Counted from the first letter of the stretch, positions 42,712 to 51,652 are shown. The stretch is DNA of 64,000 nucleotides from Acidobacteriota bacterium (GCA_018268935.1 JAFDVS010000067.1:45706-109705); one strand, 5' to 3'. The notes: generated by a model not told the origin, from the letters alone. A program made the numbers and translations.

Positions 42712-45700
42712 ATGCTTGGCAGAGACTGGAATTCGCGGAAATCCCGCTATGACTTCGTCGTAATCGGATCGGGGTACGGAGGCGCGATCACCGCATCCCG
42801 CCTGGTCACCTCTGACCTCAACCCAAAACCAACAGTCTGCCTCCTGGAACGAGGTAAGGAATGGCCCGTCGGTACTTTCCCTGATACGCTCGAAGGCTAC
42901 CTCGCACAGACGCGCAGTTCCGCCAATCCACTCGGATTATACGAACTGCTCAACTACCCCCACATCTCCGTACTCAAAGGCAGCGGCCTTGGAGGCACTT
43001 CGCTCGTCAACGCCAACGTCGCCATCGAGCCGGACGAAGATACTTTCACCCGCGCCGGCTGGCCCGCGGCACTCAAGTATCCCGACCTTCAGCAGTATTA
43101 CCGCATGGCCCGCGTGATGCTCGCCGCCAAACCCCACCCTGACCACATGGGCTTGCCCAAAGTGCAGGCTCTGGCACGCCGCGCGCAACAGGCTGGCCTC
43201 GACGTCCAGGCCCTCAACATCGCCGTCAATTTCGACCTCGACAACCAGCCAAATGCCCAAGGCGTCCCGCAGAAGAAATGTACCGATTGCGGTGATTGCG
43301 TCTCCGGCTGCAATGTCGGGGCGAAGAACACGCTCTACATGAACTACCTCCCCATGGCCGCGGCCAATGGCGCAGAAATCTTTACCCAGACCAAAGTGGA
43401 GTGGATTGAGAAGCTCCCCGCAGGCGGGTGGAAAGTCCACGGCGTGTACGTCAAGAGCCCTACCAGTTCCCAGAAGTTTGAGATCGAAGCCGGCAACGTC
43501 GTCCTCTCGGCAGGCTCTATCAACAGCACGGAAATCCTCCTCCGCTCCGCCAACCTGCACGGCCTTTCCGTATCCCATACCTGCGGCACGCGCTTCGGTG
43601 GCAACGGCGATTTCTTCGGCATCAGCTACAACGGCAACAACAACACATCCGTGCTCGGCTTCGGCAATCACGCCAATCCCGGAACCAAAGCTCCGGGCCC
43701 TTCCATCGTCGCCATCGTCCGCTATCCCGGTACGCGCGATCAGCGCTTCGCCGTGGAAGATCTCAGCTTCGCCTCCGCCTACGTTCGTGGCGCCCAACTC
43801 GCCTTCGCTGCGCTGCCCGGTGAAGACACCGATGCCGGTGATGAGTTTGCCGAATTAACCCGGCGCGCCAATGACGTTGCCCAGGATCGCCCCTATCGCC
43901 CCGATGGCGCGCTCAATCATTCCATGCTCTACCTTTGCATGGGCAGCGACGATCAGGGTGGCTACTTCCAATGGGAGCGTCCGCTCTTCGAACGCGATGG
44001 CCGTGTCACTGTGATGTGGCCCAACGCGGGCCGTCAGCCGGTCTTCGGAGCCATCAACGAAGAACTGCGCCGCCATGCCCGCCGCGAAGGCGGCTCTTTC
44101 ATGGAAAACCCCATCTGGTCAATGCTGCAGTTGCGCCGCCTCATCACTGCCCACCCGCTCGGCGGCTGTCCCATGGGCGATGACGCCATGTCCGGCACGG
44201 TGGATCAATGGGGCCGCGTCTTCGCCGCCGACGGCTCGGTGCACGACGGCCTCTTCGTCATCGATGGAGCCATTATCCCCACCGCCCTCGGCGTCAATCC
44301 CTTCCTCACCATCTCCGCTGTCGCCGAACGCGCCGTAGCCCGCAAGATCGAGGCAATCGGCGGCAATCCCTATCCGGCCGCCTCTGTCTCCGTCAGCTTC
44401 GCCAACCTCGATGCCCGCGAAATGATCCGCCGAGGCGAAGCCGAACTCGATCGAATCTTCGAGCGAACGCCTTGCCAGAGCATCGAACTCATGGTGAACG
44501 AAGGCGGCCGCCAGATCGACCGCGACAACCGCACCGTGCGGAACGACGAATACTGGAAAGGCTTCTTCCCTTCCGGCAACGTGCTCAACGAAATGTCGGC
44601 GGCGCTCTACACCGGCTTCAAAAAGAAGTTCTCCAAAAAGGGGAGCAAGTACATCGGACTCACCAGCGACACCGATGGTGTCATCAACGCCCGCAATTCG
44701 CTCGAAGAGATCGAGCTCAAGCAGCCCAAAGGCGATCTCCCCGCCGGCAAATACATCCTCCTCAAATACGTCGATCCACCCTGGCAGGGTTTCTACGATG
44801 TGTTCAAGGTGGTGAACAAGGATCTCCTCCTCGGCCGCGTCTATCTCGGTGAATATCCCAACGGCCAGCGCATGTTCACCTTCCCCATGACCCGCGTCTA
44901 CGGCTTCGACAACATCACCGTCGAAGATCACCGCATCCTCTATGCACAGGGCACCGTGCCCACCGCCCCCGAACTGGAAGGCGCATGGCGCATGGACACC
45001 ATCTCCAATGCCAACCACGGCGTCGGCGTCGCTCATCTCGAGTTCCACAACCAACCCGATGGCCGCCTCGAAAGCCATTTCCAATTGATGGGCCTCATCG
45101 AAGGTATGATCGTTCCCACCTTCACTCAGGACCATTTCCAATTGAACGACTTCACTCCCTTTTGTGACGAGATCCGCAAACTCGATGACGGCTTCTTCAT
45201 CGGCAAATGGGTGATGGACCTTCCCGCCTCGCTCGATGCCAACTCGCTGCCTGTGTCACTCGGTATCTTCCACCGCGAGCCAGGAACGACCCGCTTCGGC
45301 TTCTACTACCTGCTCACTCGCGTGTCCGCGAAACTTCCCACCAATCCGCTGCTCTCCCCGCTGCTGGATCGACAACTGCCAAGAGGCATCGGCATGACAT
45401 TCGACGAGGAGATGGAAGGCTGGTACTTCCCCGGCCATTTCACGCCCGCCGCGGGCCGCGCCGGCGATCTCACAATTGGCGACCGCATTCCGGACAACGC
45501 TCCGCCGGCCGGAGCGCCCCAAGTCAGTTTCAAAGTGCGCATGATCGCCGTTGATCTCAACGACTTCATCGACGGCGCGGAACATGAAGCGCGCATGGAA
45601 GGTTCCATCCGCTTCAGCCAATTCGCAAGCATTACCAATGCAACCTTCCCCATCGACCGCCAGCGCAGTTACTTCAACTACCTCCGCGTCAATCCCGAAA

Positions 45701-46095
45701 CCCGCGAGGCGGAGATGCGATATCACATCGAGTTCACATCCAACGATGGAAAGCGCTTCCTCCTCGAAGGCCGCAAGTACATGCAGAAGGACGAAGCCAT
45801 CGGTGTGCGCGGCCCGCAGGAAGTCATGGACGACTACACCACGCTTTACACGCATATCTACGAACTCACGGGCGCAGGTTCCACCGAACTCGGCACAGCG
45901 TATCTGAAGTTCCGCACCTTCGAGGATCTCCGCGCCGTAGGCAATCTCACCGGCTTCGTTGCCGGCTTCCGCGTAACCGGCACAACCGACATCGGAATGC
46001 AAACCATGGCGCGCCTGCGCTTCCTCGCCTTCACCGCCCAATTCGTCCAGCACGAGTACGATCCATTGGCGATGCCAGTGGGAGCCGGCGGCTAA
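42712..46095 (+). CDS. GMC-family FAD oxidoreductase (cholesterol-oxidase-like) with a large C-terminal domain
   Basis: 1127 residues, strong ribosome site (GAGGAGG). N-terminal FAD fold (VVIGSGYGGAITASRL, about 17-32), LKGSGLGGTSLVN, and the C-terminal FAD part HPLGGCPMGDDAMSGTVDQWGRVF with GVNPFLTISAVAER. Between them lies CTDCGDCVSGCNVGAKNT (C190, C193, C196, C200), the cysteine-rich loop known in bacterial cholesterol-oxidase-like GMC proteins and possibly an iron-sulfur site. About 570 residues follow: a beta-rich region (LPAGKYILLKYVDPPWQGFYDVFKV) and a lipid-oxidase-type accessory segment (EMRYHIEFTSNDGKRFLLEGRKYM). No signal peptide and no alpha/beta-hydrolase module. The substrate is probably a sterol or another hydrophobic alcohol. 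Confidence 0.86.
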   Translation: MLGRDWNSRKSRYDFVVIGSGYGGAITASRLVTSDLNPKPTVCLLERGKEWPVGTFPDTLEGYLAQTRSSANPLGLYELLNYPHISVLKGSGLGGTSLVNANVAIEPDEDTFTRAGWPAALKYPDLQQYYRMARVMLAAKPHPDHMGLPKVQALARRAQQAGLDVQALNIAVNFDLDNQPNAQGVPQKKCTDCGDCVSGCNVGAKNTLYMNYLPMAAANGAEIFTQTKVEWIEKLPAGGWKVHGVYVKSPTSSQKFEIEAGNVVLSAGSINSTEILLRSANLHGLSVSHTCGTRFGGNGDFFGISYNGNNNTSVLGFGNHANPGTKAPGPSIVAIVRYPGTRDQRFAVEDLSFASAYVRGAQLAFAALPGEDTDAGDEFAELTRRANDVAQDRPYRPDGALNHSMLYLCMGSDDQGGYFQWERPLFERDGRVTVMWPNAGRQPVFGAINEELRRHARREGGSFMENPIWSMLQLRRLITAHPLGGCPMGDDAMSGTVDQWGRVFAADGSVHDGLFVIDGAIIPTALGVNPFLTISAVAERAVARKIEAIGGNPYPAASVSVSFANLDAREMIRRGEAELDRIFERTPCQSIELMVNEGGRQIDRDNRTVRNDEYWKGFFPSGNVLNEMSAALYTGFKKKFSKKGSKYIGLTSDTDGVINARNSLEEIELKQPKGDLPAGKYILLKYVDPPWQGFYDVFKVVNKDLLLGRVYLGEYPNGQRMFTFPMTRVYGFDNITVEDHRILYAQGTVPTAPELEGAWRMDTISNANHGVGVAHLEFHNQPDGRLESHFQLMGLIEGMIVPTFTQDHFQLNDFTPFCDEIRKLDDGFFIGKWVMDLPASLDANSLPVSLGIFHREPGTTRFGFYYLLTRVSAKLPTNPLLSPLLDRQLPRGIGMTFDEEMEGWYFPGHFTPAAGRAGDLTIGDRIPDNAPPAGAPQVSFKVRMIAVDLNDFIDGAEHEARMEGSIRFSQFASITNATFPIDRQRSYFNYLRVNPETREAEMRYHIEFTSNDGKRFLLEGRKYMQKDEAIGVRGPQEVMDDYTTLYTHIYELTGAGSTELGTAYLKFRTFEDLRAVGNLTGFVAGFRVTGTTDIGMQTMARLRFLAFTAQFVQHEYDPLAMPVGAGG

Positions 46096-46126
46096 TGGTG
46101 TAAGCCCGTCACGGTAAGATGGGCCT

Positions 46127-46301
46127 ATGGAGCAAGTCGCCCGCGTCTTCCACAGCCTCAAGGAACCAGAAGCCTCCGACTACTTCCAATTGCGCGAGCG
46201 TCACATCAAAAATGTTTCTGCCGATGGATTGGCGCCAGTTTATCGAGTGCTTAAACGCGATCGAAGTTGAATATGCGATCGCCGGTGCACTGGCCAAATA
46301 A
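46127..46301 (+). pseudogene. Remnant of a nucleotidyltransferase gene pair (toxin-antitoxin/MNT-like)
   Basis: Two short overlapping frames. 46127-46270 encodes 47 residues (MEQVARVFHSLKEPEASDYF ... VYRVLKR) that resemble the small partner protein often encoded ahead of bacterial nucleotidyltransferases, but the middle of that family is missing. 46212-46301 (a second frame) encodes MFLPMDWRQFIECLNAIEVEYAIAGALA followed at once by a stop, matching the first ~25 residues of such a nucleotidyltransferase (…FIxLLNxxxVxYxIVGGxA). The catalytic GSxxxxxxxxSDxD region is gone. I read this as decayed genes. The family match is from memory of patterns, not a search. Confidence 0.5.
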
Positions 46302-46341
46302 GGAATCAACCGTCCGTGTGAAGGATCGGATTTAGCTGCAG

Positions 46342-46646
46342 ATGTTCGAAATCAGAACAGAGATTGAGATCGCGGCTCCGGCCTCACGAGTGTGGAGCAT
46401 CCTCGTCGATTTCCCGCGCCACCCCGACTGCGCTGGCGCGGCCAACTGCTTTTCCCGGGTCTCTTCGATGGGGAGCACTATTTCGAAATCGAAGAACTCA
46501 GTTCCACCCGCGTCCGTTTCATCCACGGTGAAAAATTCTCCGGCATCCTCGTCGGCATGGCAAAGTCCAGCCTCGATGGTCCTACCCGCGCGGGGTTCGT
46601 CGCAATGAACGAAGCCCTCAAAGCACGAGCCGAATCGGAAAGCTAA
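46342..46646 (+). pseudogene. SRPBCC-family gene broken by an internal deletion and frameshift
   Basis: Frame one (from ATG 46342) reads MFEIRTEIEIAAPASRVWSILVDFPRHP, the standard start of an SRPBCC lipid/ligand-binding protein. From about 46427 the matching sequence continues in a different frame: LRWRGQLLFPGLFDGEHYFEIEELSS, then VRFIHGEKFSGILVG and the C-terminal helix (SLDGPTRAGFVAMNEALKARAES). The full family has about 140-145 residues; roughly 55-60 central residues are absent, so the junction is a deletion that also shifts frame. The two pieces are otherwise well preserved, so decay is probably recent. Confidence 0.72.
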
Positions 46647-46649
46647 CAG

Positions 46650-47282
46650 CTACCCCTCTGCCTTCCCCACCAGAATAATCGCCACTTGCACCCCAGCCAC
46701 TTTCACCTGCAGCACCCAATCGTTCTCGCCCATCTTCTCGAACCCAGGCTTGAACGCCGCATCCTCCTTCCACATGCTGAACACCAGCGGATGTGGTGAA
46801 CCAGCGGCCTTCTTACTCATCCCCATCAACGCCTCAAATGCCGGAGTCGTGTTCGGATCCCCATCCTCTTCCACCTTCGAAAGCACCAGAAAATCGCGCT
46901 GCGGCGCAACGCCCTGATGATCGCCGTTCACTGGATAGTAGCTGAATCGCATCGTGTACACGCCGGGATTGATCGGATTCCCCCTGCGGTCCGCGAATCG
47001 AGCGGGGAAGTGAGCCACACCAATCAGCGTTCCATGGGCAATGCCCGCCCATGTCACCGAGTCTTCCTTCTGCGCAGCGGCGGGAGGCGGCGCGGATCGG
47101 AACCACACTTCGGCGACCACCTGCCCATTTGCACCGGTGATTTTCGTCCCTTGCTTATCTAACACACCTGCCAGCGCGGCCGGTACCGAACCCGGCAGTG
47201 CCGCCGCCGGTTCCGCCTTATATTGCGCCTGCAACGACGCTGTGGCCAGTAGAAGAATCGAGGTAAGAGTTCGTAGATACAT
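46650..47282 (-). CDS. Secreted protein of unknown function
   Basis: 210 residues from ATG 47282 (MYLRTLTSILLLATASLQAQ signal). The mature protein is a beta-rich single domain with FPARFADRRGNPINPGVYTMRFSYYPVNGDHQGVAPQRDFLVL and LKxxxxDWVLQVKVAGVQVAIILVG, similar in outline to DUF2911-type secreted proteins, but I cannot assign it. An upstream in-frame ATG (47300) adds six residues. It is divergent from the response-regulator gene. Confidence 0.68.
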   Translation of the reverse strand: MYLRTLTSILLLATASLQAQYKAEPAAALPGSVPAALAGVLDKQGTKITGANGQVVAEVWFRSAPPPAAAQKEDSVTWAGIAHGTLIGVAHFPARFADRRGNPINPGVYTMRFSYYPVNGDHQGVAPQRDFLVLSKVEEDGDPNTTPAFEALMGMSKKAAGSPHPLVFSMWKEDAAFKPGFEKMGENDWVLQVKVAGVQVAIILVGKAEG

Positions 47283-47347
47283 AACAGGCTCTATTCCCAT
47301 CGTAGAACAGGATGCGTGGGGGCTCGATTCCGGTGCACCGCTTTCGT

Positions 47348-47353
47348 TAAAAT
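47348..47353 (+). promoter_or_regulatory. -10 box of the response regulator gene
   Basis: TAAAAT (5 of 6 consensus) 7 bases before TTG 47361, with no ribosome site in between: consistent with leaderless translation from that TTG. Confidence 0.45.
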
Positions 47354-47360
47354 TCTCTCA

Positions 47361-48041
47361 TTGGGTACACAGCGCATCCTCGTGATTGATGACGACGAAA
47401 ACGTGCGCGACACGATTGCCGTCATGTTGGAGCAGGAAGGCTTCAAGATGTACCTTGCCGCCGATGGCCAGTCCGGGCTCGACTCTGCCCTCAAATTCAA
47501 GCCCGACCTCATTCTCGTCGATCTTCGACTCCCCGGTCTCCCAGGCATGGAGATCTGCAAGCGCCTCCGTGCCGCTCAAATGAAAAGCGCCATCATCGTC
47601 CTTAGCGCCATGGGCGACGAAGTCGACAAGGTCCTCCTCCTTGAAATCGGCGCTGACGATTACGTCACCAAACCCTTCGGCCGCCGCGAATTGCTCGCCC
47701 GAATCCGCGCCGTCCTCCGCCGCACGCTGCCCGAAGCCCCCCGTTCTCTAACCTTCAGCCGTGTCGAAGTGGATCTCGATCGCCGTGTCGTACGCCGCGA
47801 AGACGCCGAAGTGAAAATGACGCCGGCCGAGTACAACCTGCTCGTCTATTTTCTCACCAACCCGGACCGCGCCTTGACGCGGGACATGATCCTCAACTCA
47901 GTCTGGGGCTACGACGCCCTGCCCAATACGCGTACCGTCGATGCCCACGTGGTCAAGCTCCGCCAGAAACTGGAGCCCGACCCCGAGTCGCCGAAACACT
48001 TTCTTACCGTCCATGGGGTCGGTTATCGCTTTTTGCCTTGA
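47361..48041 (+). CDS. OmpR/PhoB-type response regulator
   Basis: 226 residues from a TTG at 47361. The receiver domain has the acidic cluster DDDE, phosphorylated D54 (ILVDLRLPG), a Ser/Thr in VLSAMG and the Lys in VTKPFG; the winged-helix DNA-binding domain follows (MTPAEYNLLVYFLTN, RTVDAHVVKLRQKLEPDP, FLTVHGVGYRFLP). I prefer the TTG because MGTQRILVIDDDE is the standard start and TAAAAT sits 7 bases upstream; an ATG at 47316 would add 15 atypical residues. It is followed by a single-domain receiver and a histidine kinase, a likely phosphorelay set. Target genes are unknown. Confidence 0.88.
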   Translation: MGTQRILVIDDDENVRDTIAVMLEQEGFKMYLAADGQSGLDSALKFKPDLILVDLRLPGLPGMEICKRLRAAQMKSAIIVLSAMGDEVDKVLLLEIGADDYVTKPFGRRELLARIRAVLRRTLPEAPRSLTFSRVEVDLDRRVVRREDAEVKMTPAEYNLLVYFLTNPDRALTRDMILNSVWGYDALPNTRTVDAHVVKLRQKLEPDPESPKHFLTVHGVGYRFLP

Positions 48042-48094
48042 GCCGGCCAAATGTGGTAACACCATTCTAATTATGGGAAAGGGGGGCATGATTC

Positions 48095-48493
48095 ATGTCC
48101 CGCCGTTTGGTGTTGATTGTAGAGGATTCGCGGGATTTGGCCGCGAATCTGGAGATCGCTTGTACGGCGATCCCCAACGTGGAGGTAAAGGTCGCCATGG
48201 GAGCCGCGCAAGCCTGGGCGCTGTTGGAAGACGTGCGTCCTGCTGACTCATTGGTGATAGTTACGGATATGCGCTTGCCAGACGCCGACGGGATGGATTT
48301 GATCAAAGGCATGCAGCAGCAACCCCTGCTTGCGCACACGCCGATTATCGCGGTCAGCGGCGACGCCGACCCCTCCATTCCCCGCGAACTGGCCAAGCTC
48401 GGGGTCAATGCCTTCTACAAAAAACCCTATTCCCCCATTGCCGTAGCCCGTCACCTGGAGAAATTGCTCGACGCCAAGCCCCCAACGGCCTGA
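48095..48493 (+). CDS. Single-domain response regulator (receiver only)
   Basis: 132 residues with a receiver fold and no output domain: VLIVEDSRD, phosphorylated D58 (VIVTDMRLPDADGMD), a Ser after strand 4 (IIAVSGDAD) and Lys in FYKKPYSP. It could be a phosphate shuttle or a binding-type regulator. It lies between an OmpR-type regulator and a histidine kinase (9 bases before the kinase). GGGG-rich sequence precedes the ATG. Confidence 0.88.
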   Translation: MSRRLVLIVEDSRDLAANLEIACTAIPNVEVKVAMGAAQAWALLEDVRPADSLVIVTDMRLPDADGMDLIKGMQQQPLLAHTPIIAVSGDADPSIPRELAKLGVNAFYKKPYSPIAVARHLEKLLDAKPPTA

Positions 48494-48502
48494 CGCGACT
48501 CC

Positions 48503-50263
48503 ATGAATCTACGCCGCCTTTCACTCCTCTGGAAAATCTGGCTCTCCACCTCCGTCGCCCTCACCATCCTGTTCGCTGCAATCGGATACCTCGTGCAGCG
48601 CGGCGTCCAGGAAACCGCCACCGCCAGCCTCCAGGAAGAAGTGCATGCCAGTCTCAAAGCCTATGAAGCTCTCTGGGAATCGAAGGTCGAATTGTTCGAA
48701 TCCCTGGCCGCCTTCATGAGTGGGATGCCCGAGGCCTTGCAAGCACTCGAAGGCCGCCACAGGGATGGCACCCAGGTGCTTCTCGAATCCTGGGTGCGCG
48801 CCACCCGCGAAATGCGCGGCACCGGCTTCGTTCTCCTCATCAACCGAAAGGGCTTCGTGCTCACTGGCCTCCCCCAGGCCGGCGCCGCCCCCGTCGACAC
48901 CGCGCCTATTCTGCAACGCATCGCCGCTACGCCCAATGAGCAGCGCACCGGCTTCTTCGTGCAGAACAGCATTCTTCACCACATCGTTGTCACCCCCTTC
49001 TACAGCGGTCCGCCCGGATCGGGCGATCCTGCAGGCACCGCCATCGCCGGTTTCGCCGTCAACGGCGACGTCGCACGCGACCTCAAGGAGTCCACCGGCA
49101 GCAGCGACTTCATCTTCGTCTCCCGCGGCCAGATCTTTGCCTCCACCCTCTCCGACAACGCAACCGGCAACGTTGTCCGGAATCTTACTCTCAATCCCCG
49201 TGCCCGGGTCGTCAGCGACGGTGCAAATGAGTACGTCCCCATCGACCGGGACCTCATTGATTTCGACGGCAAGCCCGCCGGACGCCTCTATATCCTTCGC
49301 TCCTTCCAAGGTGCCCGCGAGACCCTCAACCATCTCCGTCGCCGCATGTTCTTCATCTGGTTCGGAGCCATCATCGTCGGTCTCCTTCTCACCTACGTTG
49401 CCGCCGAGCGCATTGTGCAACCCGTCAAGGATCTCGACACCGCCGCCGGTGAAGTCGCCATGCAGAACTACGACTACCGCGTCTCGGTCGATAGCGACGA
49501 CGAGTTGGGCCGCCTCGCCTCCACCTTCAACAAGATGTGCGAATCGCTCCAGGCCGCGCGCTCGGAGTTGATTCGCCGCGAGCGCATCGCCACCATCGGC
49601 CGTCTGGCCAGCTCCATCGTCCACGATCTGCGCAATCCTCTTGCGGCCATCTACGGTGGTTCGGAGATGCTCGTCGACACTCAGCCCACTCCCGACCAGA
49701 CCAGGCGGATCGCTGAAAACATATACCGCGCCTCGCGCCGCATCCAGGAACTCCTCGACGACCTTGTTCGCGTCACTCGCGGCAAAACCAGCATTGAGGA
49801 GAATTGCAGCCTTCGCCACCTGGTACGTGAAGCACTTCTTTCCATGGAGCCCATCGCCCACGCCCAGTCCGTCAGGATCGATGTCAATATCGACCCTGAT
49901 TTGGAAGTGCACGTCGACCGGCCGCGCATCGAAGGCGTCTTCGTCAATCTCCTCCAGAACGCCCTCGATGTCATGCCTAATGGTGGAGCCGTTCGTATCT
50001 CTGCCGAAGTGGAAGGTTCCTACGCCATGGTCGAAGTCGCCGACACGGGCCCCGGGATCGCCGACGAAATCCGCAGCCAGCTTTTCCAGCCCTTTGTCAG
50101 CCATGGGAAAAAGAACGGCCTCGGCCTCGGCCTCGCTCTCGCCCGCCAAACACTACTCGACCACGGCGGCGACCTCTGGGCCGCTCCCGGTGAAGGCGAA
50201 GGCGCCCGCTTCATCCTCCGCATTCCACGCCACAAATCTACGGAAACGCAGTCGAATCATTAG
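48503..50263 (+). CDS. Membrane sensor histidine kinase (Cache-HAMP-HisKA-HATPase)
   Basis: 586 residues: TM1 about 10-30, a large extracytoplasmic domain (31-280) of double-Cache appearance (GFVLLINRKGFVLTG), TM2 about 283-302 (FFIWFGAIIVGLLLTYVAAE), HAMP (about 303-355), phospho-accepting H374 (SSIVHDLRNPLAAIYGG), and ATPase boxes: N-box LLQNALDV, DTGPGIADE, and GKKNGLGLGLALARQTLLDHGG. All catalytic motifs are intact. It probably phosphorylates the two regulators just upstream. The signal sensed is unknown. Confidence 0.9.
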   Translation: MNLRRLSLLWKIWLSTSVALTILFAAIGYLVQRGVQETATASLQEEVHASLKAYEALWESKVELFESLAAFMSGMPEALQALEGRHRDGTQVLLESWVRATREMRGTGFVLLINRKGFVLTGLPQAGAAPVDTAPILQRIAATPNEQRTGFFVQNSILHHIVVTPFYSGPPGSGDPAGTAIAGFAVNGDVARDLKESTGSSDFIFVSRGQIFASTLSDNATGNVVRNLTLNPRARVVSDGANEYVPIDRDLIDFDGKPAGRLYILRSFQGARETLNHLRRRMFFIWFGAIIVGLLLTYVAAERIVQPVKDLDTAAGEVAMQNYDYRVSVDSDDELGRLASTFNKMCESLQAARSELIRRERIATIGRLASSIVHDLRNPLAAIYGGSEMLVDTQPTPDQTRRIAENIYRASRRIQELLDDLVRVTRGKTSIEENCSLRHLVREALLSMEPIAHAQSVRIDVNIDPDLEVHVDRPRIEGVFVNLLQNALDVMPNGGAVRISAEVEGSYAMVEVADTGPGIADEIRSQLFQPFVSHGKKNGLGLGLALARQTLLDHGGDLWAAPGEGEGARFILRIPRHKSTETQSNH

Positions 50264-50266
50264 GCG

Positions 50267-50272
50267 TACAAT
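50267..50272 (+). promoter_or_regulatory. -10 box of the esterase gene
   Basis: TACAAT 9 bases before ATG 50282; this is the same box and spacing as at 29986 for ATG 30001. No ribosome site or clear -35 box. It may be an internal promoter after the kinase gene. Confidence 0.4.
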
Positions 50273-50281
50273 AAGGCCGTA

Positions 50282-51388
50282 ATGCAATTCTTCTTGCTCC
50301 TCGGCATGTGTTCCACTTTGCACGCGCAAGCACCGCCGCCCGTCCTTTCGCCCGAAGTGCATCCCGACCGCCGCGTCACCTTCCGCTTCCGCGCCCCCAG
50401 CGCCAAAGAAGTCGTCCTCAGCCGTGAGGGCGCCCAACGCTCTCCCATGACGAGAGGCGAAAACGGTGTCTGGATGCTCACCACCGATCCCCTCGACCCC
50501 GATTACTACGGCTATTCCTTCGTCACCGATGGCGTCAACATGATGGATCCTAACAATCCCCTCATGAAGCCGAACCTCCTCAACCCGCAAAGCATGGTGC
50601 ACGTCCGTGGCGCCAGTACGTGGGATGTGCGCCCCAACACCGCGAAGGGTTCCTTACACCGCCACTTCTATCACTCCGCAATCATCGGTGATGACCGCGA
50701 CTTCTTCGTCTACACCCCTCCCGGCTACGATTCCAAAGCCAGCAAACTCTACCCCGTGCTCTACCTTCTCCACGGCTTCAGCGACGACGCCAGCGGCTGG
50801 ACCTCCGTCGGCCAGGCCCACACCATCCTCGACAACCTCATCGCCGACGGCAAAGCAAAGCCCATGCTTATCGTCATGACCCTCGGCTACGGCGTCCCCG
50901 AATATGTGGCCCGTCCCAGCGGCAACCGCGATCCCGGCCTCCGGGAGCGCAGCTTCCAGCGCTTCCGCGACGCCCTCTTCCAGGAAGTCATCCCCGAGGT
51001 AGAAAAGAACTACAGAGCCTCGAAAAACAGCAAGGACCGTGCCATTGCCGGCCTTTCCATGGGCGGCGGTGAATCGCTCTTCATCGGCCTCAACGCCACT
51101 GACCGCTTCTCCTGGATTGGTGCCTTCTCCTCAGGCGGCTCCGGCTCCGATGCCGAAAGAACCTATCCCGGCCTGAGCGCCAAAGTAAATGACCGCCTCC
51201 GCCTCCTCTGGATCGCCTGTGGCGTCGATGACCGCCTCATCGAATCCAACCGCAAGTTCCTCGAATTCCTCAAATCGAAAGACGTGAAATTCCAGTGGAC
51301 CGAAACCCCCGGCGCGCACACCTGGACGGTATGGCGCCGGTATCTTTCCGAGTTCCTTCCCCTGTTGTTTCGCGAAAAATCTAGCTAA
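50282..51388 (+). CDS. Secreted esterase of the CE1/enterochelin-esterase type with N-terminal E-set domain
   Basis: 368 residues. Signal peptide (about 1-16, ending HAQ), then an E-set/CBM48-like beta domain (about 25-105: VTFRFRAPSAKEVVLSREG) and an alpha/beta-hydrolase of the esterase D family: RDFFVYTPPGYDSKASKLYPVLYLLHGFSDD, nucleophile S259 in GLSMGGG, and H346 in GAHTWTVWR. Related enzymes deacetylate xylan, release ferulate or hydrolyse siderophore esters; the sugar-degrading neighbours favour carbohydrate esters. The stop interlocks with the CDGSH gene. Confidence 0.86.
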   Translation: MQFFLLLGMCSTLHAQAPPPVLSPEVHPDRRVTFRFRAPSAKEVVLSREGAQRSPMTRGENGVWMLTTDPLDPDYYGYSFVTDGVNMMDPNNPLMKPNLLNPQSMVHVRGASTWDVRPNTAKGSLHRHFYHSAIIGDDRDFFVYTPPGYDSKASKLYPVLYLLHGFSDDASGWTSVGQAHTILDNLIADGKAKPMLIVMTLGYGVPEYVARPSGNRDPGLRERSFQRFRDALFQEVIPEVEKNYRASKNSKDRAIAGLSMGGGESLFIGLNATDRFSWIGAFSSGGSGSDAERTYPGLSAKVNDRLRLLWIACGVDDRLIESNRKFLEFLKSKDVKFQWTETPGAHTWTVWRRYLSEFLPLLFREKSS

Positions 51389-51618
51389 ACCTTCGGCTTC
51401 GGCGGAGGCAGCTCTCGCGCTACACACTGGCTCTGAAAACCCTGCCGTGCGTGTGCCCCATCGCAGAACGGCTTGTTCTCCGACAACCCGCACCGGCACA
51501 GAGAAATCACGGTGCGCCCAGCCAATCCAAACGCTGCCCCTGCGGGATCCAAAATGGTCATATCGCCTTCAATGCGCAATGGACCATTGTTCAATACGGT
51601 GATCTTTGTATCTGACAT
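51385..51618 (-). CDS. CDGSH iron-sulfur domain protein
   Basis: 77 residues. The signature CRCGLSENKPFCDGAH (Cys-x-Cys ... Cys-x2-x-His) binds a [2Fe-2S] cluster through three Cys and one His, as in mitoNEET-type proteins; KPFCDG is conserved. Small soluble electron-transfer or cluster-transfer protein of the cytoplasm. A TACCAT box 8 bases before the ATG and no ribosome site suggest a leaderless mRNA. It is divergent from the next gene with only 42 bases between. Confidence 0.9.
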   Translation of the reverse strand: MSDTKITVLNNGPLRIEGDMTILDPAGAAFGLAGRTVISLCRCGLSENKPFCDGAHARQGFQSQCVARELPPPKPKV

Positions 51619-51626
51619 GTCCCACG

Positions 51627-51632
51627 ATGGTA
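51627..51632 (-). promoter_or_regulatory. -10 box of the CDGSH gene
   Basis: TACCAT 8 bases before the ATG at 51618. It is one of two opposed -10 boxes in a 42-base divergent gap. Confidence 0.35.
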
Positions 51633-51646
51633 GCAGAGCCCAAGGC

Positions 51647-51652
51647 TATAAT
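51647..51652 (+). promoter_or_regulatory. -10 box of the hypothetical gene at 51661
   Basis: Perfect TATAAT 8 bases before the ATG, so transcription would start at or next to the start codon. GAGGG also lies in that 8-base gap, so a very short leader with a ribosome site is possible. Confidence 0.55.

Noticed and set aside
48521..50149. Long minus-strand open frame (542 codons)
   Set aside because: Complement of the histidine kinase; low-complexity acidic translation, no domain.
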